NCBI GenBank assembly: GCA_021234155.1
Contig: JAJEKV010000028.1
Coordinates: 16,728,825-16,792,824, forward strand
Direction of reading: 5' to 3'
Length of the DNA: 64,000 nucleotides
Source of the DNA: Isoetes taiwanensis
Taxonomy: Eukaryota; Streptophyta; Lycopodiopsida; Isoetales; Isoetaceae
Below the pieces are notes generated by a model, which saw only the letters and a program-made list of their open reading frames with translations, did no database searches and was not told the DNA's origin. The position numbers and the translations under genes were made by a program. Shown one piece after another: positions 11,939-22,677 of the stretch; position 1 is the stretch's first letter, and each line of letters starts with the position of its first letter.

Positions 11939-13160
11939 CTAGCAAATTTGGATAAAATGACCACGTGAACTTTTGATGCTATTTTGATGTTGTTTTTGGC
12001 ATAAAGAAACCCTTAAAAATCGATCTAAAAACAATTGTGGGTCAAAAATTGGGGTCAGTGTGTCTCCATTGCCAAATTGCATGTCCTCTTCCTTTCCTCC
12101 TTCGCAATCCTTGAGAATGTTTGAGGATGCTTCTACTGTCCTTTCAGCTCCAGAATTTAGTACCATCAAGTCACAATCATTTTTAACTCTATGCAAACAA
12201 AGTGCTTCTAAAATGCTTACCTTTGTAACTTCATCTTGTTCATCTTCTTCAGCACATGAGTCTTGAGCAAGATTGAGAGTTGGACTACCCCTTGCAGCAC
12301 CTCGTCCTTCATTTTCATATCCCCTTGGATTTCTTGCAAATTTCTCTCTTCCTTTCCCTCTTGTCAATTGCCCTTTAAGGCCTGAACAGTTTGAGGCCAC
12401 ATGCCCCTTTCCTTCACAATTATAGCAGACTATATCTTTTCCTTGTTTAGAGCAATGTGCTTTAAGGTGACCATAGCTATTACAGATATAGCATGGCCCT
12501 ATTTTCTTTTTGCCAACAACATTATTCTTTTTTCCTTTATATTTCTTAGCAAATAATACCTCAGCATTATCATCATCATTGCCTACCCTTGCTCAAATTC
12601 AGTGCGTACCATCTTAATAGCATTTTCCTTTGATTTTGCCATGTGAGAGACTGCCCTTGATATTGCCCGCAATTACTATTTCGCATTTAGGATTACTCTA
12701 GCTCTCTCTAGATCTGCAATGATAAAGTCAAACTTCTCAAAGAAGTCGATTATGTTATCCTTCTCATGCAGCTTCAACCTCCTTAATTGTTTTTCTAAAA
12801 TATCAATTTGGAATGATGTTTTGGCCACATGATTCTTGATCATATTCAACCACATATCTCTAGATGTCATACCTCTAAGTTTGAGTTTGATCACAATTTC
12901 AACCTTGCCGCATATAATTGCTTTAGCCTCCATAATCTTCAAGGCTTCATCTTCGACCAAACCTGTTGTTGCTGTGATTGTAGCAACCCTTTCGGCAACA
13001 TTACCATTGCCTCCACCTACTTGGATCCTCTTTCATTTGTACTGAAACTAGTTCCTTCTGCTTCATTTATCCTAGAGCTAATTCCCCCTGCATTAGACAT
13101 CCTTGCACTCAAAGTATTAATAGGATGCCTTCCAGCGTTTGAGTCAATTAAATAACACAT
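11939..13160 (-). pseudogene. Copia-type gag with two zinc knuckles and start of protease
   Basis: On the minus strand, a gag-like block (about 13160-12676) carries MEAKAIICGKV and RDMWLNMIKNH, the usual Copia gag wording. About 12500-12390 encodes two CX2CX4HX4C knuckles, CYICNSYGHLKAHC and CYNCEGKGHVASNC, which bind the RNA genome in such elements. After a basic Gly/Arg linker, VLNSGAE then FGNGDTL resemble the start of a retroviral-type aspartic protease (D-S-G-A), with the catalytic Asp replaced by Asn. Frames are broken between gag and knuckles, and integrase and reverse transcriptase are missing. A dead, truncated retrotransposon. Confidence 0.75.
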
Positions 13161-13274
13161 ATTTTCAAATTCTAACACTTGCCTAATGCCTTACTTCCAT
13201 ATCTAGAAGCCTCCTTCTCCCTTGAATACTTCTATAGAATTTTAGAGGTTAGCTCCAATATAGTACGTATCTTT

Positions 13275-13294
13275 GCAACCTGGCTCTGATACCA
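13275..13294 (-). promoter_or_regulatory. tRNA-iMet primer binding site
   Basis: The minus strand reads TGGTATCAGAGCCAGGTT, the standard complement of the initiator-Met tRNA 3' end used by plant Copia elements to prime minus-strand DNA. It lies directly upstream of the gag remnant, as expected, so the 5' LTR should start at about 13297 and extend rightward. Its outer end was not resolved. Confidence 0.85.
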
Positions 13295-13296
13295 AT

Positions 13297-13500
13297 GATG
13301 AAAGCTATAGAATATTTAAGTGCTAAATCAATAATTCTCTCTAGTCAATATAAATATCAATAGATCAACTTGTTAGCACACTAGTTTAATTCAATATGAG
13401 ACTGAGTATTCAAACATTCAATAAATAATCCTCTAAGTTTAAAAACCATGAAGTTGCTGCAGTAACTCAATTAATGTTCAAATGAGATTGGCCAAGTTAT
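13297..13500 (-). mobile_element. probable 5' LTR of the Copia remnant
   Basis: Sequence abutting the primer site begins TGATGAAAGC on the plus strand. The LTR must lie here by position, but no second LTR copy exists in the window to prove its limits. Confidence 0.35.
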
Positions 13501-13502
13501 TG

Positions 13503-14050
13503 TAGAATATGTAGCAAAATAACAGGGGGTCCCACGGGGATTTGATATGGATATAATTCCTGAAACTACAGACCATATCCCTAAAATTATTCAATGGGTT
13601 GTTACAAAAAAAAAAAAAATGATTTAAGATAAAAAGATATTTACGTTAGCTCACTAGTTAGATTGGTTAAAGTAGTCTTATTAGAACATTGATTTAAGCT
13701 AAAAAGATAAAAACATATTCATAAATGAGCATAAGCGAAACAAGAGGTTCCCAGAGGCTCCAACATGTGGTCTGGGCCGTAGGATCAATGTATGTGGTAG
13801 TCAAGGGTGCATCTCATTTAGAATATGTAGCAAAATAACAGAAGGGTCCAGGGGATTTGAAATGAGAGGTTCCCAGAGGCTCCAACATGCGGTCTGGGCC
13901 GTGGATCGACGGATTCAACAACTGTGGTAGTCCAGGGTGCACCTTGTTTAGAATATGTAGCAAACTAACAAGGGGTTCTAGGGGGATTTGATATGGATGC
14001 AATTCCTGAAGCTATAGACCATATCCCTAAAATTATTTAATGGGTTGTTA
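13503..14050. repeat. dispersed direct repeats (GAATATGTAGCAAA / GATTTGATATGGAT)
   Basis: A block with GAATATGTAGCAAA(A/C)TAACA, GGGGGATTTGATATGGAT and GACCATATCCCTAAAATTAT occurs at 13508-13605 and again at 13950-14045, with a partial copy at 13820. A second word, AGGTTCCCAGAGGCTCCAAC plus GGTCTGGGCCGT, recurs at about 13745, 13866 and 14281. The region is a mosaic of small duplications. Confidence 0.7.
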
Positions 14051-14160
14051 CAAAAAAAAAATTGATTTAAGATAAAAAATATTCACGTTAACTCACTAGT
14101 TATATTAGTTAAAGTAGTCTTGTCATGAGGTGGAGGTTCAAGCCCCCGTATTTCATATTC
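14045..14160 (+). repeat. tRNA-derived SINE-like fragment
   Basis: GTTAACTCACTAGTTATATTAGTT resembles a tRNA D-arm/A box and is followed about 30 bp on by GAGGTGGAGGTTCAAGCCC, a good T-arm/B box. A related A-box copy (GTTAGCTCACTAGTTAGATTGG) without the B box lies at 13645-13668. No 3' tail or target duplication was defined. Confidence 0.45.
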
Positions 14161-14812
14161 TAAAACCTTAAGCGAAGCCGTATAGAGGCTCGACATACCA
14201 TCAAAACCTTAAGCAAACTCGTATTTGACATCTCAAAATCATAGGCGCCCCCAATCATAAATGAGCATAAGCAAAACGAGAGGTTCCTAGAGGCTTCAAC
14301 ATGCAGTCTGGGCCGTAGGATCGATGGATCCGATGACTGTGGTAGTCCAGGGTTGACTCAAACTCTCGACAACATAGGCATGATCTTGTAGCTCTAGATC
14401 ATCCGAATTTACAAGATAATTTTACAGATATATTCACCTTGATTTATTTGGTCGATCTGGCCACTGTGCTGGACCGACTGTTCAAATGGATTCTCCATCC
14501 ATTTTTTTTCTCAGTCAACCCTAAACGCGTTGATACTTTTCCTATTTAAATGTGAGATTCTATTCTCACTAGTGTAACTTCAACTATAAAGTTCCTACTA
14601 GATAATATTCAGGTTTTTTTTCATGTTCATCCTTAGCATGCTTTCATATATCTAGATCAACTGCAACCTTCCCTATATAAATTTTATAGCATGATTGCTT
14701 CCTTCCAGATAATATTCCCTATATAGTATGCCTATAGTATGCACCATATAACATGAATCATTTAACAATCTGGAAACATGCACAATTTATCACTTTGTAA
14801 CTTACTAATACA

Positions 14813-14842
14813 CTAGTTATGGTGCCCGGCGTTGCCGGGCTT
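14813..14842 (-). mobile_element. Helitron-type 3' terminus
   Basis: On the minus strand a perfect 7-bp hairpin (GCCCGGC-AAC-GCCGGGC) is followed by ACCATAA, then CTAG and a T outside. A hairpin about 10 bp before a CTRR end inserted in front of T is the classic Helitron 3' signature. The element body would extend rightward from here. Its TC 5' end and any helicase were not found, so it is likely a non-autonomous copy. Confidence 0.6.
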
Positions 14843-15020
14843 TAGGTCCATATGAACTCGAAATGGGCCAGGTTATTGTATTAACGTTTGTAACTTGCAA
14901 ATGTTATAAAAATATATACCAATTCACTCATATTTCATGGATAAATTTGGGGAAACAGGAGTTTATACATATATATTATTTCTTCTCATTTCTGATTCTT
15001 TTATCTAGTGCTAATAATGT

Positions 15021-15206
15021 ATTTTGTTAAGGTGTGCATTAATGTTTGTGAGTAGACTAACAAATCATTGAACCAACAAACTTGAAGAGTTATTAGACAT
15101 AGAAATGAAAAGCATTTTGTTAAGGTGTGCATTAATGTTTGTGAGTAGACTAACAAATCATTGAACCAACAAAGTTGAAGAGTTATTACACATAGACATG
15201 AAAAGC
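15021..15206. repeat. 93-bp tandem duplication
   Basis: Two near-identical units start with ATTTTGTTAAGGTGTGC at 15021 and 15114 and differ at only a few positions, indicating a recent duplication. Confidence 0.9.
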
Positions 15207-15850
15207 CACGTGCAAATCGTGTATTACGTGTATTATATCCAACCATGGAGTTATAGTTGTAGTACAATTGTAATTTTGTTGATGTGAACAGAAATAGTTC
15301 ACTATTAGACAATAGGATAAAAGAACCCCATTTGTTTTGATGGCATCTGCAACCATTCAAAAGACACTCTGCTTATGGTCCATCAATGAATGTGGCCATG
15401 TCACATGATAGCAAGTTTAGCCTAGAAGGGGGAAGACAAAGGTTGTCGAACTAGGATGTGACGCATGCAAGCTCAATTTTAGTGTGGCTATGTTATAATC
15501 AAGCTTGAAAAACTATTGTGTGGTAGGACAACACAATATTGTATGCCTGTTTAATGAAGAATTTCTGCCAATCGCATTTTTTATTGGAAGAGCAAAGACC
15601 AATTTATTAAATAGTGCTTAAACTTATGCACTATAGCACCACACTTATGCACCTAGCATATATATTGAAACAAAGTTGCATAGTCTATTAATTATAAAGG
15701 ACATATATTAGAAAAAGTATATTGAACTTACCAAGTTGCATACCACGAAACAGTAATCATATAAAAGATTCAGACACTTCCAATCTAGAAGCTCTTTCCG
15801 ATCACAAAAAGACCAAAAATGTCTATGGAAATTGGAGATTGACATTGAAT
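15207..15850. other. no gene seen
   Basis: AT-rich sequence, presumably interior of the Helitron-like element. No motif recognised. Confidence 0.4.
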
Positions 15851-16265
15851 GGAGTCAAGTAAATGATGGGCAATATGCTTGCAATACTTGCACAGCATTC
15901 CATGCACGACTACACACTTGGCTCTATGATACTATGACACTGTGATTTTTCAAGTACACATTTACGTCACGTAAATAGTTAAATTGCCCACAACACCAAG
16001 TAGATGCTGGGCACACCTGGCTTTTCAATTTTTCAACTGCACATTCACATCACATAAACAGTTGAAGGAATAATTCGCTGTTGCACAACATCAATTAGAT
16101 GCTAGGCAATATGCTAAAATACTTAGTACACTTGGCTCTGTGATTCTTCAACTAAACATTTACATTACATAAAACAGTTGGATGCAATAGCTTGTCATTC
16201 TACAATATCAAGTAGATGCTGGGAGATACCAGAATATCAAGTAAATGCTCTGCAATACATGTTGG
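15850..16265. repeat. degenerate ~110-bp tandem repeats
   Basis: The words AAGTA(G/A)ATGCTGGG, TTCAACT...CACAT(T)ACATAA and CAGTTGAA/GGATG recur around 15855, 16000, 16110 and 16210, each marking a diverged unit. Confidence 0.55.
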
Positions 16266-16269
16266 CCAA

Positions 16270-17650
16270 TCTCTAACTAAAAGAGATGCTTATAAATAAC
16301 GAACAAAAGTGCAGGTGAACATGCCTGTTAGGTTTTTGAAGACCAGAAGGTTAGGTTTTTGGAGATCAGAAATATAACAAACAAAAATGCAGGTGAACAT
16401 GCTTGTTAGATTTTTGAAGATCAGGAGGATGCTTGGTCAATGCGATGCTTGGTTGAAATCGACACAACAAAACCCATATGAATAGGAACGACCAATTCAA
16501 GAGCATGGTAGAAGCATTACCTATAAGGTATATAAGAATGTTGCAGCACTTCCTTGCAAGTCAAAATGTTTGGCCAGGAATCCATATGATCTTCTATCGG
16601 GCATCCTCATGATTGACATCTTTTCAATGGCCTATGTAGAGAAGTTAGGGTAGTGTAGTGTTGCAAATAAGTCAAGCAACAATGAAACATGTTGAGGAAG
16701 TTGAATTTCATGTGAGAAATACCATTACATGAGGTTCTACTATCCAATAGATGGCTACATGATCTCAGAACCTTGGGACTTCTACATCAACAAAGCAAAT
16801 CAAAAAGTTATAAAATAAGTACAACATGAGAAATGAAAGAAGCCAGTTCAGTAACTGATGCCATAGCAAAGCGCAAGTCTAGCAATAAAATGATCCCTTA
16901 GTTGCCCAAAGATAGAAGCCAATAATTTGGAATATCTAAACAGAAATTGAACCTATAGTGTCAGACCGAAATATCGTTTCGTCCGAAAATCAACGCCACA
17001 GTCTATCTGAAGTAAGTCTAGAGAATCAAAAGCAAAACTATCTTTAAATCAATATTCCAATCCTTCATTGTCCTTTGATGGAAGAATAAACGCTAAGAGA
17101 TCTCTGCCACATGTGCAACAGCAAACCATTAAGGCAACAATTAGGCCAACATCTTTTTGTAAGACCGTCAGGTTGAACAACCATTATGTGTTTATTAAAT
17201 GCGGTTCAAATTGTGGCTATTGCTCAAAATCTATCTCAACATGCACAACAAAATAAGTTGCTTCCGATTCACAAAGCTTGGACTTTGCAATCCTTCAAGG
17301 GTCAATCATATATATTGTTCATCTTTTGACCATATTGTCAAACAAATTGTTATTTGTTTCCTTTGTGAAGTTCGAGTTCAGATTAGCGACATTGACTATG
17401 AAGACGCAGATTATCTACATAGAAAAACTTTCGAAATATTTAGTTAGGATGATCAGTTGTGGTACTTTTTGCTCTTCAAGGTGATGCTTGGTTTGCATAA
17501 AACGTTTATAGCAAACATAAAAATCAGACAAACTTGAAGACCCTAAGCACAATTTAAAACAATAAAAAACTATCGTAGTATGGAGACCAATTGTTTTCTT
17601 CTTATTTGTGCAAACTCACAAAGCGAATGTACAGATTCATGGTTGCCCGT
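16270..17650. other. no gene seen
   Basis: AT-rich. A short duplication with CAGGTGAACATGC(C/T)TGTTAG occurs at about 16312 and 16390. Frames around 17068-17484 have no recognisable motif. Confidence 0.45.
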
Positions 17651-17654
17651 TGCA

Positions 17655-17778
17655 ACCTAGTTCCAATGTATTGATAACCTACCTACATGTATCTTCTTTT
17701 CACAGTTCTAGACCGGACCTAGTTCCAATATATTGATAACCTACTTACATGTATCTTCTTTTCACAGTTCTAGACCGG
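17655..17778. repeat. 62-bp tandem duplication
   Basis: Units starting ACCTAGTTCCAAT at 17655 and 17717 continue through TTCACAGTTCTAGACCGGA. Only a few differences separate them. Confidence 0.9.
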
Positions 17779-17834
17779 AGTTAACTACCTCTCTGCAAGG
17801 CTACAACTTGATGAATGAGGCCAATAGCATGTGT

Positions 17835-17838
17835 ACAT
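17835..17838. repeat. left target-site duplication ACAT of element 2
   Basis: ACAT directly precedes the GGGTGC terminus and is matched by ACAT at 26750-26753 directly after GCACCC. Confidence 0.85.
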
Positions 17839-17880
17839 GGGTGCTTTTTTTTTTACCTACCCAATTTCGCGACGCTCCAG
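17839..17880 (+). repeat. left terminal inverted repeat of element 2
   Basis: Starts GGGTGC, then a T10 run, ACCTACCCAA and TCGCGAC. Matches the right end apart from a few substitutions and a small gap. Confidence 0.85.
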
Positions 17881-17921
17881 CACCGCCTCAGCACCTATTT
17901 TCAGCTTTTTCTCGTGACGTG

Positions 17922-17968
17922 AAGGACGCCCTTCATCATTTTTGAAGGACGCCCTTCATCATTTTTGT
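17922..17968. repeat. 25-bp tandem duplication near the terminus
   Basis: GAAGGACGCCCTTCATCATT occurs twice in succession and itself contains a GAAGG/CCTTC inverted pair. Confidence 0.8.
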
Positions 17969-18134
17969 AGGGTGTGCAGGCCTGCGCGCGAAACGTTTTT
18001 GCAGGCAGAATTGATTAGGTGCAGCTAGGGATTCTCGAATCGTGATCATTTTGATTTTGAAGCTTGATTGAAAGTGTAATTGGGTTGGGAAGTTCGGTTC
18101 ATTCTGCTACCCTTAGGAATTCCAGCATCTAGCT

Positions 18135-20130
18135 ATGGTGCTCAAGTCCGGCGAGGTAAAAATCCCTCTATTTCTCATGCTTTTTTCTTTATCTACTGAT
18201 ATTGGACTAAAAAAACATTGTTTGATGTTATCAGGAACTGCTTTTCGCAAGAACTGAGTATGAATTTCACACAAACAGAGGTTTGTGTAATGAAGGGAAG
18301 AAGCCAAAGGATTTGAAGGCCAAGGATGATTCCGACCGTGATTTTCTTGATGTCTGACAGTGCCCACTTCGGAAAGGAAAGATAAATTTAAAATTTGTTA
18401 GGCCCCGGTTCGCCACTGTGCTGCATGACCTGCTGGAAAGAATTTATCAGAAAAGCAAGCCTACCAACAATGAGGTTAGGGTAACCTTTGCTCGAGCTTT
18501 TGCTTGGAGTAATACCCAACGAGCTTTGTCAAACCCTGGGCAATTCAAAGTGAACTGGGCTAGTTTTGCTGCAGAAGCTTATCGAACATCTGAGCGCCAG
18601 ATTTCTAAGGGAGAGACCAGTAGCTACTGTTTGAATAGCAACGCTATTTTGGATCACTTGGGTAAGCTTTCTGAGATGAAGAGAGATGCAGAGGAGTTGC
18701 TATTATCAAAACAAGAGTCTTTATTGAGGAAAGAAGGTGTTGTTGCTGGAGCAGACATAGCTTGCAAATCTATATATGAAAATATACAGTCCAAGCAGAA
18801 GTCCAGAGAAGACCTTGGACTACATTTTCTAGAAGAAGTTGATGCTATTGCAAAACTAAAGAATGATGAAGAAGTTATGCGAGAGCTTTTGAAGTCAGCA
18901 CTTCTGAAAATAGATTCTAAAGGGGAAGAACACATTCGTGCAGAAATTTCTGTGCTGAAGGATGAAATAGCATCCTATGAGGCATCAATGGCGAAGTGGC
19001 ATGCAAAGGCTAAGCATATTTCAGCCATGCAACAAGATAGTGAAAGTACCAAAACTCGGATAGAGTTGGGTATGGGTGTCTATTCTTTGCCTTTGCTAAC
19101 TAGTGATGTATGTCAGGCATGTGGCCTTTGTTTTCCTCAAAAATATGACCTGTTTGTTAAAATAAACCAATGTGGACATAAATACCATGTCTTTTGCTTT
19201 TCAACTGTGCTGAAGACTATGCACTGTGTGGTTCCCTGTTGTGGAGAGGAAGTCCCAAGCAATATTTTGCAGGAACTGGGATTCAAAGAATTTAGTGTTG
19301 TGATTGAAGAGGACTCTAACTATGAAGATGAAGAAGAAACTGAAAATGCACACAGTGCTGAAGATAAGAAGCAGAAGGATGAAGTTGATAGCAGCACCAC
19401 TTTGTACAATAAACATGCAAGTACTGATTTTAAAGCAGAAAGGACTGCAAAAATTAAGAAAAGGAAGACAAGGGCCAGCACAAAGAAAGACTCGAAACCT
19501 GTTGCAAGTAAGTATTCTTGTTCAATGTATCTTGTAATGTTTTTGTTTTGTGCTAACTTCAATTCTATTTGAGCAGTTATAGATATTGACAAGCTGAGTC
19601 CTGTTAAATTTGCTCACATATCTCCCATAAAAGGTACACATTTAGTTTTAGTATTATAACTTCTCTTTAAGTTACATTAATTTTAAATTAATCTTGCAGA
19701 CAAGAAGACCCCTGGCAGCACTGGACAACCTGCAGACAAGAAAGCCTGAAGCACTGAAAAAAAATGGTAAGTCTAAGCGAAAATTTGAATAATAGTCCAT
19801 GTTCAATTTAGTTGTAGTTAATATTGAATTCTTGTTGCAGGAAATGTGTCTAACATTGCTGTAAAAGCTTCTGCTGAAGATGCAAGGATGGAGCCTATAG
19901 AAGATCAAGATGCTGGAGATGTAAAAAACAATGATGCTGAAGAGGAGCAGATTTATCACAGGATAATGGAGCAGACTCTGAAGAAGAAATCCTTCCAGGT
20001 GGTACACTCGAGGAAAATTATCTTGCTTTTAAAAAGGCAAGACTTTCTGGAATTTAGCAGTCTTTCAGCATCTACCAGGCATCTTATCAGCATCTACCAG
20101 GAGGATATTATGAGGATGTTTTCTTTTTAA
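18135..20130 (+). pseudogene. coiled-coil RING-H2 accessory gene of element 2
   Basis: Spliced gene. ATG at 18135 with donor GAG|GTAAAA; a long exon from 18235 to 19507; short exons 19576-19633, 19700-19768 and about 19841-20130, each with TTGCAG- or GCAG-type acceptors. The long exon encodes an N-terminal block (LHDLLERIYQ, VTFARAFAW), then a helical Glu/Lys/Leu coiled coil (18650-19060). A RING-H2-like finger follows (CQAC ... CGHKYHVFC ... PCC, 19108-19245), then an acidic and Lys-rich tail. RING-H2 domains typically recruit E2 enzymes for ubiquitination. Two in-frame TGA codons (18355-18357, 19747-19749) and a frame slip at an A8 run suggest mild decay. The N-terminal and RING blocks are shared with the gene at 38034-39524 in element 3. 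Confidence 0.72.
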
Positions 20131-20169
20131 AATATTATGAGGATCTTGTATACATGCAACACAATTTTG

Positions 20170-20720
20170 TTCCATAGTGTTGACATGTTTTTTGTATATT
20201 TATGTAATAGCAAGGTTTAGATTAATATAAGGTTTACATTCCAAGTATATACATTAATATAAGGTTTACATTAATATAAGGTTTATGTAAAAGGTCTATG
20301 TATAAGGTTTTGTATATTTATGTAATAGCAAGGTTTACATATGAATAGCAATATGATTGTTTATGATTGATAGCAATGTTTACATATGAATATAAGGTTT
20401 ACATTCCAAGTATGAATATAAGGTGTACATATGAATATAAGGTTTACATTCCAAGTATGAATATAAGGTGTACATATGAATATAAGGTATGAATATGATT
20501 GTTTACATATGATAGCAATATGATTGTTTATGGTTACATATTTGTTTATGATTGTTTATGATTGACAACCAATTTGATTACGTATGAATTATGACAACCA
20601 ATTTGACAACATATGAATTATGACAACTTCAATATGATCCTACAAATTTACAATATGATTTACAATTTACAATATGGTTCACAATTTACAAATTGGTTTA
20701 GGGTTTACAGTTTGAATCAC
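20170..20720. repeat. AT-rich tandem repeats between the convergent genes
   Basis: The words ATATAAGGTTTACAT, TTCCAAGTATGAATATAAGG and GATTGTTTATG recur many times over 500 bp. This is the junction of the two 3' ends and may hold both poly(A) sites. Confidence 0.75.
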
Positions 20721-22677
20721 AAAGCATCTTTGCCTTTTGCTGCTTTTGCTTTTGATTTCTTCTTTCCTTTCAGCTTATTTCCTTTAGACTCTAAAACTTC
20801 CTGGATGTGCTTTGATGCAAGCTATCCATAATTTGATCTTCCACAATGTCAGGGAGCTGAAACAGGTTGTTCCTCAATCTGGTCATATCAAAATTAACAG
20901 CCAAAACCAAATGGTCAGATACACCCATCTACGGCTCATGTTCTAGCAATTCATACAAGTTACCATTAATTAACTTGTAATATTTTCCAGTAACAACTAC
21001 TTCATTCCTACCAAACTTTTGCCCCAAGGATCCTTGTATGCTTTCTCTATAACATGCTTTGTTCTAGTGCATTTTAAAATATAAAAGTCTACTTTTTCTT
21101 TGTTGTTAGGCTCAGCATTGACAGCAAAGTTATCTCCAACAGCAATGATATCTGATTTCCACTCATGATCTCCTTCAAAAACAGGGCCTTCAACAACTTC
21201 CTCAACATAGCCAGCACCCATAGGTTTTAATTCAGAGTATGACTACGTGCCTATTCTAGCAATGTAGGGACACTTTGCATATTTCCCTAACCAGCAGTTA
21301 TGACAGAAACAAGTGAAGTTCATATGTGCCACTTGAGTTGGGTCAGTTCTTTGAGTAGGCCTGATGGAATGAAATTTTCTAGAGCCAGATAGAGTTGCAC
21401 AATCATACCTTTCACTTCTATCAACATCTCCTATGCCAACTTCCCAAAAAAATCTGTCAAACACAAGCATTCACAAGCTCAGCAAATTGGAATGTATAAA
21501 AATCCAGCAGTTCAACAGCACACCTGTATCTGTCCTTGCCTTCCATTGTCATGTTGTCATTGAAATGTTTTTTGCAAAAAACCACTACATCATGTGCATT
21601 TCTAAGTGGCACTCTCTTAATGACAGCTCCAGCACCATCATGTTCACCTGTTTCTCTATCAGATTAGTGCTGGAAATGAACATTAACTCTAGGTGCTTGA
21701 AAATGAAAGTTACCTTTCCCATGATAAGAAGCAAAATAATTCCAAGTTATTGGGATGCCACTAGTTTGATAATTTCTTCCTAGAAAGTAAAATATTCTAC
21801 TTCCTTTCCACTGGCTAGAACATCCATCAGACCAAACAATATGTCTGCTGTACTTGATTTGTTTGCTGGACAAAAATGCTGCATGACTGTTCAAACAATG
21901 TTGCATAAACAAAGTGTCATGTTCCCTGTCATCTGAAATGTAGAAGTGAGTTTCTTTGATGATTCTTCTCTCATCTTCATCCAATTTAGGGTCATCACTT
22001 TTGGTGGCATGTCTATATGATATATGCACTAAAATTGTGCACTGATCATTCCTCCAATGCAGACTTTAAATTTCTTGCTGAATCTTGAAGATGTAATTTT
22101 CAGCAAAATCAATCACTGAAACTATTGCATCCTTTGGAAATGTTTCCAAACACTCCTTGAATTGCCTGGCCTGCCATCTAGCCTCATAGTTGTGTGGAAT
22201 GAATTCTTTTCAAAGATTTGATTCGGCATTCGGAAAATATCGGCAAGAAGACTTGTGGTCTTGTAAACCGGTTTAGTGGACCGGTTTTTTTTCCCAAATT
22301 ATAACCTCCTTTGCCATCGGGTTCTTCTACGATTCATATATCTACAACAAATACTGAAATAAAAAAAAAAAGCTACACGATAATGAAGCATAAAAAACAG
22401 CAACAATCTTAGTACCTTGTCATATGTCTTCCACTCCACCTGCACACCATTTTTGAAATTCACTTCTTTTGGACATGTTGGCAGCTTGCTAGGTCCACAC
22501 TTATTACACTTGAGAGTTAGGCAGTCATGTGCATACCATTCTTCACTTTCATCTCTTGGACAAATAAGAGACCTCCAAAGCTCACTTGTTGAAGCATAGG
22601 TGCTCTTCCTTGCCATGCATGTTGGTCCAGGACCACAAACTTCACACGTGCATTTACAATTTGGACCATGAATTTTT

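Noticed and set aside
18355-18357. TGA read as selenocysteine in the RING gene
   Set aside because: Land plants lack selenoprotein synthesis and there are further breaks in the gene; decay is the simpler reading.
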